Below, piece after piece: positions 48,837 to 60,189 of a stretch of DNA of 64,000 bases (position 1 is its first letter; each line of letters opens with the position of its first letter). The DNA is from Aporrectodea caliginosa. Its lineage: Eukaryota; Annelida; Clitellata; Crassiclitellata; Lumbricidae. The stretch lies in assembly GCA_020284085.1 (NCBI GenBank), contig JACEVL010005024.1:372001-436000 (forward strand). The letters are read 5' to 3'. A program made the translations under genes and the position numbers. The notes below the pieces were generated by a model. It saw only the letters and a program-made list of their open reading frames with translations, did no database searches and had not been told where the DNA came from.

Positions 48837-48884
48837 GTACAGTTTGATCTTAAACCTGTCAGGCAAACATTATTTGACTGGTTT

Positions 48885-48962
48885 TTCAGAGTGTATTATA
48901 TTGTAACATTGCGTCTGTGTGTCTCTTTTTGTCTGACGCTAGAAACCTAGCATTCAGGAGAC
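48885..48962 (+). repeat. Diverged third copy of the 71-bp repeat
   Basis: CAGAGTGTATTATATTGTAA ... CTAGAAACCTAGCATTCAGGA parallels the repeat at 49884 and 50360 with many substitutions. Upstream CAGGCAAACATTAT also recurs at 49859. Confidence 0.6.
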
Positions 48963-49403
48963 CCTTAAGTGAGTCCCTAGACCAGGCTCTGTAGAAACTC
49001 TTTAGAAGTCTGGTCCAAAGGTTAAAGGTCATTAGTTCGATACACAGACATAACCATAGCAGTCTAATGATGGGACTTTGTGTTCATTTACTGACCAATA
49101 GAGGGCAGAGTGAGTGCCTGGTGGTTTTGGTATTCCACAGACATCGCCCATCCATACTAACCCCATCCATACTAACCGGACACAGGTTGTCTTCACTTAG
49201 CCTGCCAGTGCCGCGTCAACAAAGTAACCATTTGTTTTAGGTCAGGTGATTCTGATTCTGCTCTGGACAAGTTAGACTATTAGTGAATGTATTTTGTTGT
49301 GTCAGACTTTAACTCGCAAATTGCCAACTTGAGAGAATCGTAGAAATTGCTTGTCTCTTATTTTGTACATTTTCCACAGTTGTTTTTGTTTTACTGTCTT
49401 AAG

Positions 49404-49590
49404 AAATCATTCCTAACTCGCTTAACAAGTGATAAAAACTCAGAGAAATTCTTCAAAGTGATCTACGACCGAATGCACGATGCCCAGGCCGAGATCAAGG
49501 CCACACTGTCCGTCTCAACTGGAGACTCACTTGCAAACAAGACGGATGAGGAGAGAGCAGCTAGTCAGAAGGATGCTTCAAAGAACAGGA
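49404..49590 (+). CDS. ITPR: ITPR exon W32
   Basis: KSFLTRLTSDKNSEKFFKVI, then YDRMHDAQAEIKATLSVSTG and DEERAASQKDASKNR. SEKFFKV.YDRM..AQ.EIKAT is conserved. The vertebrate ITPR1 caspase-3 site (DEVD) that follows is replaced by a DEER-type sequence. 187 nt, out phase 1. Confidence 0.96.
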
Positions 49591-49883
49591 GTATGTTAAC
49601 TTACAATTTCCTGCACTTTCTGAAGTCTACTAATCTGCAAAGCACCCAATTTATAAGAAAGACCGTATACTTGTATTTCTATTCTTGTGACCATTTTAAT
49701 CTATTCTAATATGAGGAATGTCATAAGTACTGTTATAGAAATACATGAGCTATCAATTGAGAATGAACATAAAATTCATTAGAGGGTTTATGGACAGTGG
49801 TTAGGATCATATTCTTCCCAGTCATTTCCTAACGGCTGTAGTTGGTAAATGTATGGCAGGCAAACATTTAAGATCTGACTGTT

Positions 49884-49954
49884 TTCTAGAGTGTACTGTA
49901 ATGCAACATTGATTTGTGTCTCTTTTGCCTGATACTAGAAACCTGCTTTCAGGA
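49884..49954 (+). repeat. 71-bp direct repeat, left copy
   Basis: Starts TTCTAGAGTGTACTGTAATG and ends ACCTGCTTTCAGGA; identical by eye to 50360-50430. Confidence 0.85.
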
Positions 49955-49993
49955 AAAATGACAAATATATTTTTAAAAGTCATTAAGAAAGAC

Positions 49994-49996
<3 letters not shown>

Positions 49997-50031
<35 letters not shown>

Positions 50032-50060
50032 TTTTTTTTTTTTTTTTTTTTATTTTTTTA

Positions 50061-50101
<41 letters not shown>

Positions 50102-50150
50102 CGACTTATTATTATTATTATTATTATAGACTTATTATTATTATTATTAA
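49997..50150. repeat. (ATT)n and poly-T tract
   Basis: Two long ATT arrays separated by about 22 T and interrupted by CGACTT; likely slippage-prone. Confidence 0.9.
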
Positions 50151-50225
50151 GGCTATCATTTAAAGGACAATAGAGTAATATAATTGGCTATGCATGCATT
50201 TAAATCAATTTTGATACACTAGATG

Positions 50226-50359
50226 ATGAAAAACGAAAATGAGAAATAATTAATAAATTTGGCATCCTTGCCGGTCCCAGTGGAAAAATTCCTGCCGGTC
50301 CGTGACACTGAAAGTTAATTCCTGCCGGTCCGTGACACTGAAAAGTTTGGGAAGCACTG
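50226..50359 (-). mobile_element. hAT end, inverted homologue of 26701-26840
   Basis: Two copies of TGCCGGTCCGTGACACTGAA and the terminus GTTTGGGAAGCACTG. The internal part is replaced by the ATT tract. Confidence 0.7.
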
Positions 50360-50430
50360 TTCTAGAGTGTACTGTAATGCAACATTGATTTGTGTCTCTT
50401 TTGCCTGATACTAGAAACCTGCTTTCAGGA
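50360..50430 (+). repeat. 71-bp direct repeat, right copy
   Basis: Begins at the base after the hAT terminus GCACTG. Identical to 49884-49954. Confidence 0.85.
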
Positions 50431-51448
50431 CCCAGTAAGCTAACCCGATAGGCACCAATGGGTATGAAGTTTTAATGCTTCCATTGTTCTTACCCTTGGC
50501 ATATGATGACAGGTGGCCAGTCCTCTCAATCACTGTTTTAATTGAATGTACTTAGGCATTTATATAGCACCACTTCAAGAAAAGCTTATGAGAAGAGCCC
50601 TCTGCATTAGCCTCTATCGTGTTAAATTTAATTAAGAACAGAATTTCATAGGCTGTCAAAACAATGCATAGACGACTAGAATTCACCAGTGAGCGGGCCC
50701 ACACACACCTATGTGGAGCCCAGCCAATGGTTCCCATTCATAGTATGTTGTTCAGACAAATAGCATCATGCCATCCATCGAGATGCTGAATGTGTGTTGA
50801 ACAGGTGCTTATCAGCTGCTGGTGGTAGATCAAAGTGCCACCAGTGATTAGTGGTTGAGATTATTCCAAAGACTTGTATTGCTTCTCCTCCACTGAGATG
50901 ACAGTTACCTGTCTGTAGACGGCTTCATGGTCCGTCCATCACACAGTCGACTGCAAGTCAGGAGGCCCATCCTTTTTCATACAGTAGCATAGGCCAAGAC
51001 GATGTGCAAAGAAAATCCGCTAAAATTTTCAAATTCCACAGCAACTAATGTATAAGTCCAAAACACACCAACATTGAACTCCAAGATGTTAGAAATTACT
51101 GAATAACTTCTGAAATCCTGCGATTTCTGCTTGATGTGGCTCTGATCTCTAACCATTTAATCGGCAGTCCAGCATGATAACCACTAGAATATCATGCACC
51201 TCTGCTGGTCATAAAATGATGAGCTCTAGACTGTTTCTCTTTAACGTCTATGCCAATGCTTTCCTCCTTACCATTTCCTCTCTACTTTCTCTAGCTGATG
51301 TTGCCGCAGTCCTACTTCCGCCTACTTTCTCACTCAACAAGGGCAGGTAGCCAAGATGCAATAAAAGATGATCTAACGTTAATGACATATCTGAGCTATT
51401 TGTATTTTGTGATCTGAGAGTGTTGCCGCTCAATTGTTAATGTTTCAG
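50431..51448. other. Intron before W33
   Basis: Holds a GCACCACTTCAAGAAAAGC-type dispersed repeat at about 50560; otherwise nothing recognised. Confidence 0.5.
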
Positions 51449-51726
51449 TGAAAGCTGATCGTGAAATATTTACGAGTGAACTGCAGGAGCAGATGGCAGA
51501 TGCGGCTCAGACGACGGCCAGGGCCTACGTCCATCTCCAGCACATACGCCACCTGGAGAAAGGAGACGGATCGCAGGGCAGTCGACAGAGTCTGCCTGCT
51601 GCTGAAGAATTCATCGGAGACAAGGCAAAGGAAAAGGAGAAGAAGTTATCAGCTGAAATTGCTATCATGGAACCAATTCTTAGGTTTCTGCAGTTGCTCT
51701 GTGAAAATCACAACCGTGATCTTCAG
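51449..51726 (+). CDS. ITPR: ITPR exon W33
   Basis: The split Met is followed by KADREIFTSELQEQMADAAQ, a long variable Lys/Glu segment, then EIAIMEPILRFLQLLCENHN and RDLQ. FLQLLCENHNRDLQ is near-invariant. 278 nt, in phase 1, out phase 0. Confidence 0.97.
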
Positions 51727-52710
51727 GTCAGTTCAGTTTTCATGAATTTTTTAAAGCAAATATTATTGGTGATGAGGTTTTAATGATTTCGAGGAATAAA
51801 GCTGGAGGTTGTTGAGGTCTGCTTTTGTTGATCTTGGATGTGTGCTATGAACTGTTCAAGGTGACTCTTTTTGTTGCTCTGTGTGTGCGTGCTTTTCTGT
51901 GACAGCATCTGTGAACCTAGGCATTTACTAACCTCCTCCTCCACTCAACAGTGGCCAATGCTGGCCATTGTCCACTTCATCATAGCTAAACCCTTACTAC
52001 ATGACAGCTTCCCACGATTCTTTGTAATTTATGAAATCCCAAGTTTTTTATATCTTCATGCCTGTTTGGCAAATTTTATGTCAAATGTGATTTTTTTTAT
52101 GTCAGTCTTGTTTGTCATCACTTGTGAAGAAAGGTTTTCATATTCTGGTCGCAGAGGAAGGACAGTTATTTTTTGCAATGAATTGCTGCTGCTAAGATTC
52201 TGGAGCAGTTATATATATATATATCAACTGGCAAGATGAATTAAATATCTGTCTTTGGGTACAATGCTTGATTAGATTTTTTGTTTACTTTTGTTCTTGC
52301 ATTTGATAGGAATGTGAAACATTGGGTAATTAATTAATTAATTAATTTCTTGTAATCTAAACAGTTGTGCTTATGTTTACAACATGTCATGATGATTTTA
52401 GATACTAGTTTTATCCAATTGGGGAGTGTAAGCATACAGTAGATATTGAAGAAAGTTTCAGTAGGTGTCAATATGTATTTGCTGTGATAAAGAAAATGAA
52501 TACACGTTATATTAGTGAAAATATCTCAAATACCTAAGATTTTATTGGTAGAAAACTGCTTATGGATGATAGAAATGAATTGAATTGCATCAGAGTTTTC
52601 TCGATTAGAGTTTCTGATATATTGTCTACACAGCAGTTAAGCAGTAAATGAGTGTTGATGGTCAAAGTTCTTCATGAAATATCTAACATTTTAAACTGTT
52701 TAATGAACAG

Positions 52711-52764
52711 AACTATTTGAGATCACAATTATACCCAGTCAGTGACAAACCAGACAGTACAATG
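52711..52764 (+). other. Candidate alternative exon, NYLRSQ start
   Basis: 54 nt, phase 0-0, acceptor AATGAACAG and strong donor ATG|GTGAGC. It reads NYLRSQLYPVSDKPDSTM. Its first six residues copy the start of the constitutive W34 (NYLRTQ) apart from one substitution. Inclusion would add 18 residues between NRDLQ and NYLRTQ without a frame change. Confidence 0.55.
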
Positions 52765-53167
52765 GTGAGCAAGCTGTAGGCTTAATTGCCCGTCTAGTAA
52801 TTAATCTAGTCGCATAATTTCAAATGCATTTGCATGTACTTTCAATTTCTGTGTCTAGGTTTGGAATGTTAGCGTGGTTGAAAGTGTGTTCTCTGTTTTC
52901 CCAATGCATTCTTCTGCATGTTTAAGAAGATTATTTTTTAAATTAATTTTCATTTCTTCTTCTTGTTTTAAACCAACTTGAATTCTTAGTTTATATGTTT
53001 AGTGCTCAGTTGCAAAACTAAACTATTTATTGTGAACTTTTATGTCCGGAAAATGGTAGAAAATTAGTTTTAAGAAAATCTGTCCAGATGTTAATTATGA
53101 AAAAGTAATTAAGTCCTGTTACGGTTTCCGCTAATTCCTCATTTGTTGTGTCTTTATAGCTATCAGT

Positions 53168-54217
53168 TAGGGCTGTCAAAATATTAGAAAAACGCGGCCC
53201 GGGCCCCCGACCTCAGTTTCAGCGGGGGCCCGTCGGCCCGTCACTTAAAGAAAGCAAGAAATACTTGCGTTACCTTACAGTATACACAGCACATAAAATG
53301 GCGGCTGATAGCTTGCTAGTCGCTAAAAGTGATAATTCGCTAAATTACATGTAACTGCTAGTCCACTAGATAATTAATAACTGATGCCCACATTTTATTC
53401 CCAAAGTTTAAAAGTTACCTGCAGTCTGCACTGACGTGATTAGACAGTTAAATGCACAAAACAATGGAATGATTCTAATAAACTACTAAATCTTTATTTC
53501 AAACGAAAGCAACAGCAATGGCGGTTTGGCGGTAAACAACGAGATCTCGCGTTAAGATCTAGACAGTCCAAGTAAGTCAGTAAGTAACCAATCTTAATGG
53601 TAGTATTATTAACAAATTGCGCTAGGGCTTAAATTAAAAGTTAGTCACTCGTCGGCTTGCGGGTCAGCTACGGGCGGTAGGGCTGACGATAGGAAGCATG
53701 TTTCCCAATTTCTGTTCATAAGCCGAATGCAATAACAGCCAGTGTGTCACCAGACTCGCCACCAATTCCCGATATAGCGATCTTTCTTCTTTGACTGACA
53801 GGCTTAATGGTCGCCGGCGGTCTGTCGCCGATACAGGGTAGCCTATACTGCGAAGGCGGCAGATTTGAAGAGGGGCACAAGGCTCTAGCAGCACATCATC
53901 CACTGGTCTGGTAATAGCAGTAATACCTCAACGCGCTGCAACGCTTGGCTGGTCTTAGTATAGCCAGCCGACAAGTAAACAGGTACGGGTGCCAAGTTGC
54001 CAACTACCCCCGCGCCGATGACTAATACACCACTGTAGCTGGCCAACACATCTTCAAAACCACAGCGTTTTAGGCGACAGAAAGTCTGTATTTAAGCTTT
54101 TAAAATTTACTTAAAATAATATGCTGATTCGGACGGGTTTTCGGGCCTTGATTTAAGGGCCCGGGCCGGGCCCTTCGAACGGGCCCCCGGGGGCCCGGGG
54201 GCCCGTTGACAGCCCTA
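53168..54217. mobile_element. hAT-like element with GGGCCC-rich ends
   Basis: Ends TAGGGCTGTCAAA and TTGACAGCCCTA; exact 8-bp duplication CTATCAGT (53160-53167, 54218-54225). Subterminal blocks are extremely GC-rich (GCGGCCCGGGCCCCC; GGGCCCCCGGGGGCCCGGGG). The 1050-bp interior shows no transposase; an 79-codon minus-strand open stretch at 53664-53903 matches nothing known. Confidence 0.9.
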
Positions 54218-55324
54218 CTATCAGTAATTGTAATATGTGACCCAAAAAGAGTCAATCTGAAAATTCATGAATGCTAATCTAATCTGGCTGGCTTTTTCAG
54301 ATCTATGTTTGATTCTGTTCTTCAAATTCTTCAGCATGCCATACAATCATGAGAGGATAAATTGTTATGAGAAGATTGTTGCAGTGCTTTGTGTATAATG
54401 CAGTTGATTGACATTTATGAGAATCAATTTAGCAATCACTCATCAAATCACTGATCTCTTGTCTAAGGCTGATCCCCACATATGCATTGTAATGAGTGCC
54501 TTTCAGTGCCTCTCTCCATTTTCCCACTGATAAACAGCCTAATTTCCTGGATACCTAGTTTCTTATGCACTTCAGTGGCTGACTGCTAGTTTATGACGGT
54601 GACAGCTCTCCTGTGTGGAGAATCAAACAACATATACCTGTTTAGAAGTGTTGCATAAAATAATAAACTTTTCTCATTTTATGGCTGCTAGCTATTAATC
54701 AATGACAGAAAGTTAGATCCTGTGGTGTTCTAAAAATTAGGCAATTGCTTAACAACTGTTACCTAGCTTTGATTTGTCAAACTTCCTGAACATTGAAAAA
54801 CGTCGCTGGTCAGTCTACTTTCTGTTAAAGTGATGATGTATGGTTGTCAGTATGAACTAGTGAAAGTTCATTTGACAGCTGTGCAGTAGCAGTCCACAGC
54901 TGCATGCTCTGCTATTTGCTTCTGCATTTCTTCTCATTTCTGTTCTCTAGTAACAAAGTTTTCAACTAAGGTACTGCAATGTTTCATTAAGGTTAAGAAT
55001 CTCTGCATAGTAGGTTGATGAGGCATGTTGCAACAGTCCATGACAATGATCTCCACTGGCTCCTCATCAGATACCAACTCGGCTATAAGGTTGGGTTGTC
55101 ATCTAGAACTGCCTACACCCATTAGAACTGAACTACCCTGGCAGCTGTTTATGCATGGTGTGAACTAAATATGCAATGTTCTAACAAGCATGTTCACATG
55201 AATATGTTTGATCGAGGTTCATGTGATAAAGTCAGGTTGAGGTCAGCTACACAGGTAGAGTAAAAACCATTTAGTTTCTATTTAAGTGGCATAAGAAGAC
55301 ACACACCAGAAGATTCAGATGTCC

Positions 55325-55480
55325 TTCAGCCTAGGCTTTGCTACGGCACTATATAAATCATCTTATTATTATTGCTATTATTAATATTATTATTATTATT
55401 CTTATTATTATTATTATTGTACATGTAATCCCTCAGGATTTAAAAAATCTGATTAAACATATTATTATTATTATTATTAT
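55325..55480 (+). repeat. LINE 3' end with (ATT)n tail
   Basis: CCTAGGCTTTGCTACGGCAC followed by ATT arrays; same family as 11375. An eroded LINE segment (DLHWLLIRYQLGYKV) lies at 55045-55100. Confidence 0.6.
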
Positions 55481-55627
55481 TATATTTACTGTTGCAATAC
55501 TGATTTAAAAATTTATAATTCCATTCAGATAAGATAAGATAGAGACATCAGCACGTTTATGTTGAGCAGCTGTTGATTGAGCTACAGGTTGAAATGAAAA
55601 TACTACAACAGCAGTCAAAGAAACCTT

Positions 55628-56235
55628 ACCTTGTGGGTTGAACACCATTCCCTATAGGCTTTCTAATTGTTGAAAACCATTCCTTAAGGAATATAAACTT
55701 TCCTTATGGGTTTAAAACCATTTCTTATGAGTTGAAAACCTTTCATCATTGGTTGAAAACCATTCCATGTGCATTGTAAACGTTTCCTCGTTGGTTAAGA
55801 ACCATGCCTTGTATATGTGGATTGGAAATCTTTCCTCATGGCTGAAAACCCTTTATTGTGGATTGGAACCTTTTTGTCATTGCTTGGAAGCTATTTCATG
55901 TGCATTGAGAGCCTTTTCTTATGGGTTGAAAACCATTGTTGGGGTGAATGTCTTTCTTCATGGGTTGAAACCATTCCTTACAGTTTTTAAACCTTGCCTT
56001 GTTGGTTAAGACCATTCTTAATAGATTAGAAACCTTTGATCATTGGTTGAAAAACCATTCCGTGGGAATTTGAAGCCTTTCCTCATTAGTCATATCCTCC
56101 TTATGAATTTTAAACCTTTACTTCTGGATTAAAAACCATTCTGGATTAAAAACCATTCTTGCTAGACTGAAAACCTTTTTTGATTAGTTGAATACCATTA
56201 CTTGTGCACTGGAACCATTTTCTCATGAGCTGAAG
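55628..56235 (+). repeat. Degenerate minisatellite, GGTTGAAAACCATTCCTTATG type
   Basis: About 25 loosely spaced units of 20-30 bp, alternating GGTTGAAAACCATTCC and GATTGGAAACCTTTCC forms, covering 600 bp of the W33-W34 intron. Units are diverged from each other. Confidence 0.85.
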
Positions 56236-57178
56236 GGCTCATAATGTATTTCCAATTGCTGATGATGCACTGGAGATGGAAACATTAAAGCCTGTTATTA
56301 TCTGCTTTTCCACAAATGCCAGTTGACTGCTGCCACTCTCTGTTGAGTTTACTGAAGTCAGTTTATTTGGTGAAGCATTCAAATCTCTCTCCTGGGTACA
56401 TTATACTTGGGTAAACTGATTCTGAGGCAAGGAAACTGTCATCTGACCTGAAGACAAGCATTAGTTAAATTGTATGTTGGCACAATCAGCCTTTTGTCTG
56501 TTAATTATCTCTCTCTAATCATAAGTAATAATAAAACATCAGTCTGTGAAAAAACGATAATTCATTTACTGTGGCATAACATTAACATTGCTTCCTAAAT
56601 TGCTTGTTTATATTCTTCTTAAGCCATTGTGTGTTAGAATTACCATTAGAGAAAACAGTGTAGTTTAACTTAAAATTACTGTATACATTTAAATCATTAA
56701 AACGTAAGTGTAGCTTAATGCTGTTGGTGTTGTGTTCAGAATGGATATATTCACAATTAAAGTGTTGTCTAGTGTGAATTAATATTTTAGAATCTCTAGT
56801 GTAAATGAAGATTTTAGAATTGCTTCTAATGCATGGGCAGTAGAGGAATTATTGGCAACAGACCACCTTTGGATACCAGCCGGTGACAGGAAGTATATGA
56901 CCAAGTCCTGAATGACCTATTTTATTTCATGGACTTCAGCACAGAGAAACTTTGGCAAGACCTCATTAAGAGTTTACTTACATACTCGTTAAACATTTTG
57001 TTGCCTGACACCCAGTGGTCTGATGTGTACTTTACCTGTGCTATTTGAGTATATGGTAGCTTTCCTTGGATTTGCTAAATGTGGCAGTTTAGATTCCTGT
57101 GGTTGAGTGTATTATATGAGTTATATTGCGTTCTTTGGTGTTTTTTTAAAGCAGTCTGATTTTGAATTGTTGTGATAG
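56236..57178. other. Intron tail before W34
   Basis: 0.9 kb AT-rich; nothing recognised. Confidence 0.5.
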
Positions 57179-57379
57179 AATTATTTACGGACGCAGAACA
57201 ACAAGACCAACTACAACCTCGTCTGTGAGACACTGCAATTCCTCGATTGCATCTGTGGCAGCACTACAGGTGGCCTCGGACTTCTTGGCCTCTACATCAA
57301 TGAAACTAATGTGGCCCTCATCAATCAGACACTTGAAAGTCTCACAGAATACTGCCAAGGACCATGCCACGAAAATCAG
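57179..57379 (+). CDS. ITPR: ITPR exon W34, RIH-associated domain
   Basis: [20 protein letters not shown], then [20 protein letters not shown] and [20 protein letters not shown]. One of the most conserved stretches in the family. 201 nt, phase 0-0, donor CAG|GTTTGT. Confidence 0.98.
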
Positions 57380-57469
57380 GTTTGTTTACGTAGGAATTAG
57401 TTTCAGTGTGTCTGAACATTTTGTATGCAGTCTTCTTCAACCCAAGCATTTCTCTCATTTATATTTATA

Positions 57470-57860
57470 TTGCCATTTATATGGCGCCTTAAAAGTTCTT
57501 TCGCTAATCCAGCTCTCAATCTATTTGTCTCTGTTGGCAGTGATGCTAGGTCCTGGGTGGATAGTAAGTACATTCTTCTCAGATTGAATTCCTTTTTCTT
57601 GGCCTCACAAATTTGATTGACTTCAGTCAACTCTTATTTAGTGAACTTCTTGTTGATTGTACTGAATGCTTTGGGCATAAGTTTTTTAATTAATTAATTA
57701 ATTAATAAGTTTCACAGTGGCTGACCCAAAGCTTAGCAATTTATTGTCTGGTTCGGTTAAGTCTGTCAGCTTGTTAATGTTATCGAGGTCTAAACTGAAG
57801 ACATTCCTGTTTCAACTTGCTTACTCACCATAACTGGGTACTGGTTACTGATTTCTGATT
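57470..57860. repeat. Dispersed repeat and LINE end fragment
   Basis: CCATTTATATGGCGCCTTAA at 57473 is the GCGCC-type repeat; 57720-57830 carries CTAAACTGAAGACATTCCTG TTTCA, an eroded LINE LKTFLF end. Confidence 0.5.
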
Positions 57861-58134
57861 ACTTTATCGTTAATGTAAATATCAGCACTTAACGATGTAA
57901 AAATACAGAGTAGCTGTAATTAAAGCTGAATGGATAACTAAGGCTTCACTCTACTGGAGGAGTTAGCAGGACTTCTGGAAAAGGTGTAGCTTAGTCCTGG
58001 CACAAACACTGTTGACATGGAGTCATATCTGAGCCATGTCCTTGCTTCTTATGCTTTTCTGTTTTATTTGATGTTTACACTGAATGGTTGTGCTGGTCAT
58101 AGTAAAAGATGTTGTTGTGTGTTGATGGTTGCAG

Positions 58135-58245
58135 AATGCCATCGCAAGTCATGAGAGCAATGGTCTAGATATCATCATTGCACTTATCCTCAATGACATC
58201 AGTCCACTTGGCAAACATCGCATGGACCTTGTTCTCAAGCTCAAG
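58135..58245 (+). CDS. ITPR: ITPR exon W35, RIH-associated domain
   Basis: [20 protein letters not shown], then [17 protein letters not shown]. Matches [34 protein letters not shown]. 111 nt, phase 0-0. Confidence 0.97.
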
Positions 58246-58681
58246 GTCAGGCACATGTTGTTTCTCACATATCTTACATGCTCGTTTGTAGCTTAGGAAT
58301 ATTTTTTTAAAGAATATTATAAATATCAAATACCTCCTTGTAGTTATTTTTTCTAATTATTCATTTTTGAATAACAAATGCTGAACATTCTAATCAGCTA
58401 AATTCTATGAAGGAATATTCGCTGGTTTATAAAACAAATAACGTAATTAATGTATCATTAGCAGCTGCAAACATTGTTTCGGCAAGAGTATGCTCATAAA
58501 ATATTAGCTGTTTTGTTTCATCCAATTACCTTAAATTGGTGTCTGTTGGCTTCCTATCAGAATTCAACCTTGCTTTGCCAGCAAATTCTGATGTTTTATT
58601 ACTACAATTATTTAACTTTAAAGCAGCCATAAGTTGATGCATTGACCTCTAGAGATCATTTTGATCATTTATGGTCTGCTG

Positions 58682-59906
58682 CAGTGATGTAGTACTCGAG
58701 TCCGGCCTAGGACTCGAGTCGGACTCGAGTCCGATTTTTGTGGACTCGGACTCGGACTCGGCTGGTCACGACTCGGACTTGGACTCGGACTCGAAGGCCC
58801 TGGACTCGAATTTGACTCGGTGACTCGGTTTCCAAGTCACAATTTTGTCTCACGATAAAAAAACGACTTGTATAATACTTCCTTACTAACGAGTCCAAAA
58901 TAGGTAGGCCCTATTCTAAACTAAAGAGCGCATTAGATATCAAAGAGCTCGCCGTAGGTGGAGGGTTGGCGTTCAGAGGGCATCGGGTGATCATACACCA
59001 CCCTGTCAGAGACGATATTCTTCGGCTCCTGCACTCATCGGAGTTAATGAGTGTATCAGACGCGCCCAAGAGGCCCGTTAGGCAGAATTTCTGGAGTTTG
59101 CAGCCGCTGGAAATTCTTCACCGCGATACTCCCCCCAAAGTAATGGCTAGGCAGAATAAAGCGCCCGAAGATCAAGGCCATCGAAGGGAGATTTGACCCG
59201 TTTATAGCGCTTATGACGTATCGGAATACCCCATTCGCGCAGCGGGGCCAGCCGAATGGCAATCGAACATTAAGCGATTTTGCAGCCCTCTGCGCACGAA
59301 CCGTAGGAGCCGTAGGCCTAGCATGTAGGCCTATCTAGAAACAAATGTGTTGGCAGCAAAGCAGTATTAAAATACCTTAGTCTAATCTCATTGTTAAGAA
59401 ATCAGTTTTTCAAAGCGTAATTCTTCAATTATTCTTGTAATTAAAATTATGGCTGAGGTCCCAAACCCAAAACTTGCAGCGGACAAGTTACATTATATTA
59501 CATCACCGCTCTTCAAAAGTAATCTTAAGACTTTATTAGTTTAAGATTTAGTATGATTAGACATTCCTGTTATGCGCTTTTGTGCAAGATTCTTTTTGTT
59601 TAGGCGCGTTGTAAATGGCAGTTCAATAATAATAATAATAATAATAATAATATAATAATAATAATAATAATAAATAATAATAATAATAATTCTTCCAGCA
59701 TAAATGTGCTGGTATTTTTCTATACCATTAAATTGCGTGTTTAAGTGAATTTTGGCGTTGAAGGACTCGGACTCGGACTTGGACTCGATCCTTTGGGACT
59801 CGGACTCGGACTCGAGCAACTCTGGACTCGGACTCGACTCGGACTCGGCTTAGGTGGACTCGGACTTGACTCGGACTCGGCTAAGGTGGACTCGACTACA
59901 TCACTG
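58682..59906. mobile_element. hAT-like element with GGACTC repeats
   Basis: Ends CAGTGATGTAGTACTCGAGT and ACTCGACTACATCACTG; exact 8-bp duplication GTCTGCTG (58674-58681, 59907-59914). Both ends carry arrays of the hexamer GGACTC in opposite orientation. The interior contains a decayed retrotransposon fragment and an (AAT)n tract at 59627-59690. Confidence 0.92.
58960..59290 (+). pseudogene. Gypsy-type pol (integrase) fragment inside the hAT element
   Basis: RGHRVIIHHPVRDDILRLLH resembles the start of the Gypsy integrase zinc-finger region. A second piece in another frame (DPFIALMTYRNTPFAQRG) resembles the later integrase core. The middle is deleted or frameshifted, so it cannot be functional. 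Confidence 0.55.
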
Positions 59907-60013
59907 GTCTGCTGTTTGTTTTCAAGAGAAGGTGCATCATAAATGACACATGTGATTGTTCTTCTTTGTGTGTCCCTAAGAGTCCCCATCTGTGTTTGTT
60001 TGTGGATCTGTAG

Positions 60014-60109
60014 AACAATGCTTCAAAGCTGCTTCTGGCCATCATGGAGAGCCGACATGACAGTGAGAACGCAGACAGAATCCTTTTCAACATGAGTCCA
60101 AAACAGCTG
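60014..60109 (+). CDS. ITPR: ITPR exon W36
   Basis: [20 protein letters not shown], then [30 protein letters not shown] is almost identical across animals. 96 nt, phase 0-0, donor CTG|GTCTGT. Two hAT transposons flank it, 107 bases upstream and 80 bases downstream. Confidence 0.97.
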
Positions 60110-60189
60110 GTCTGTTGCTGCCTCAGAGGATTTTGCATCTTTTCCTCTAGTTCTACTGTTATGTTTGCCATCTAACAAATGCTCTATGC

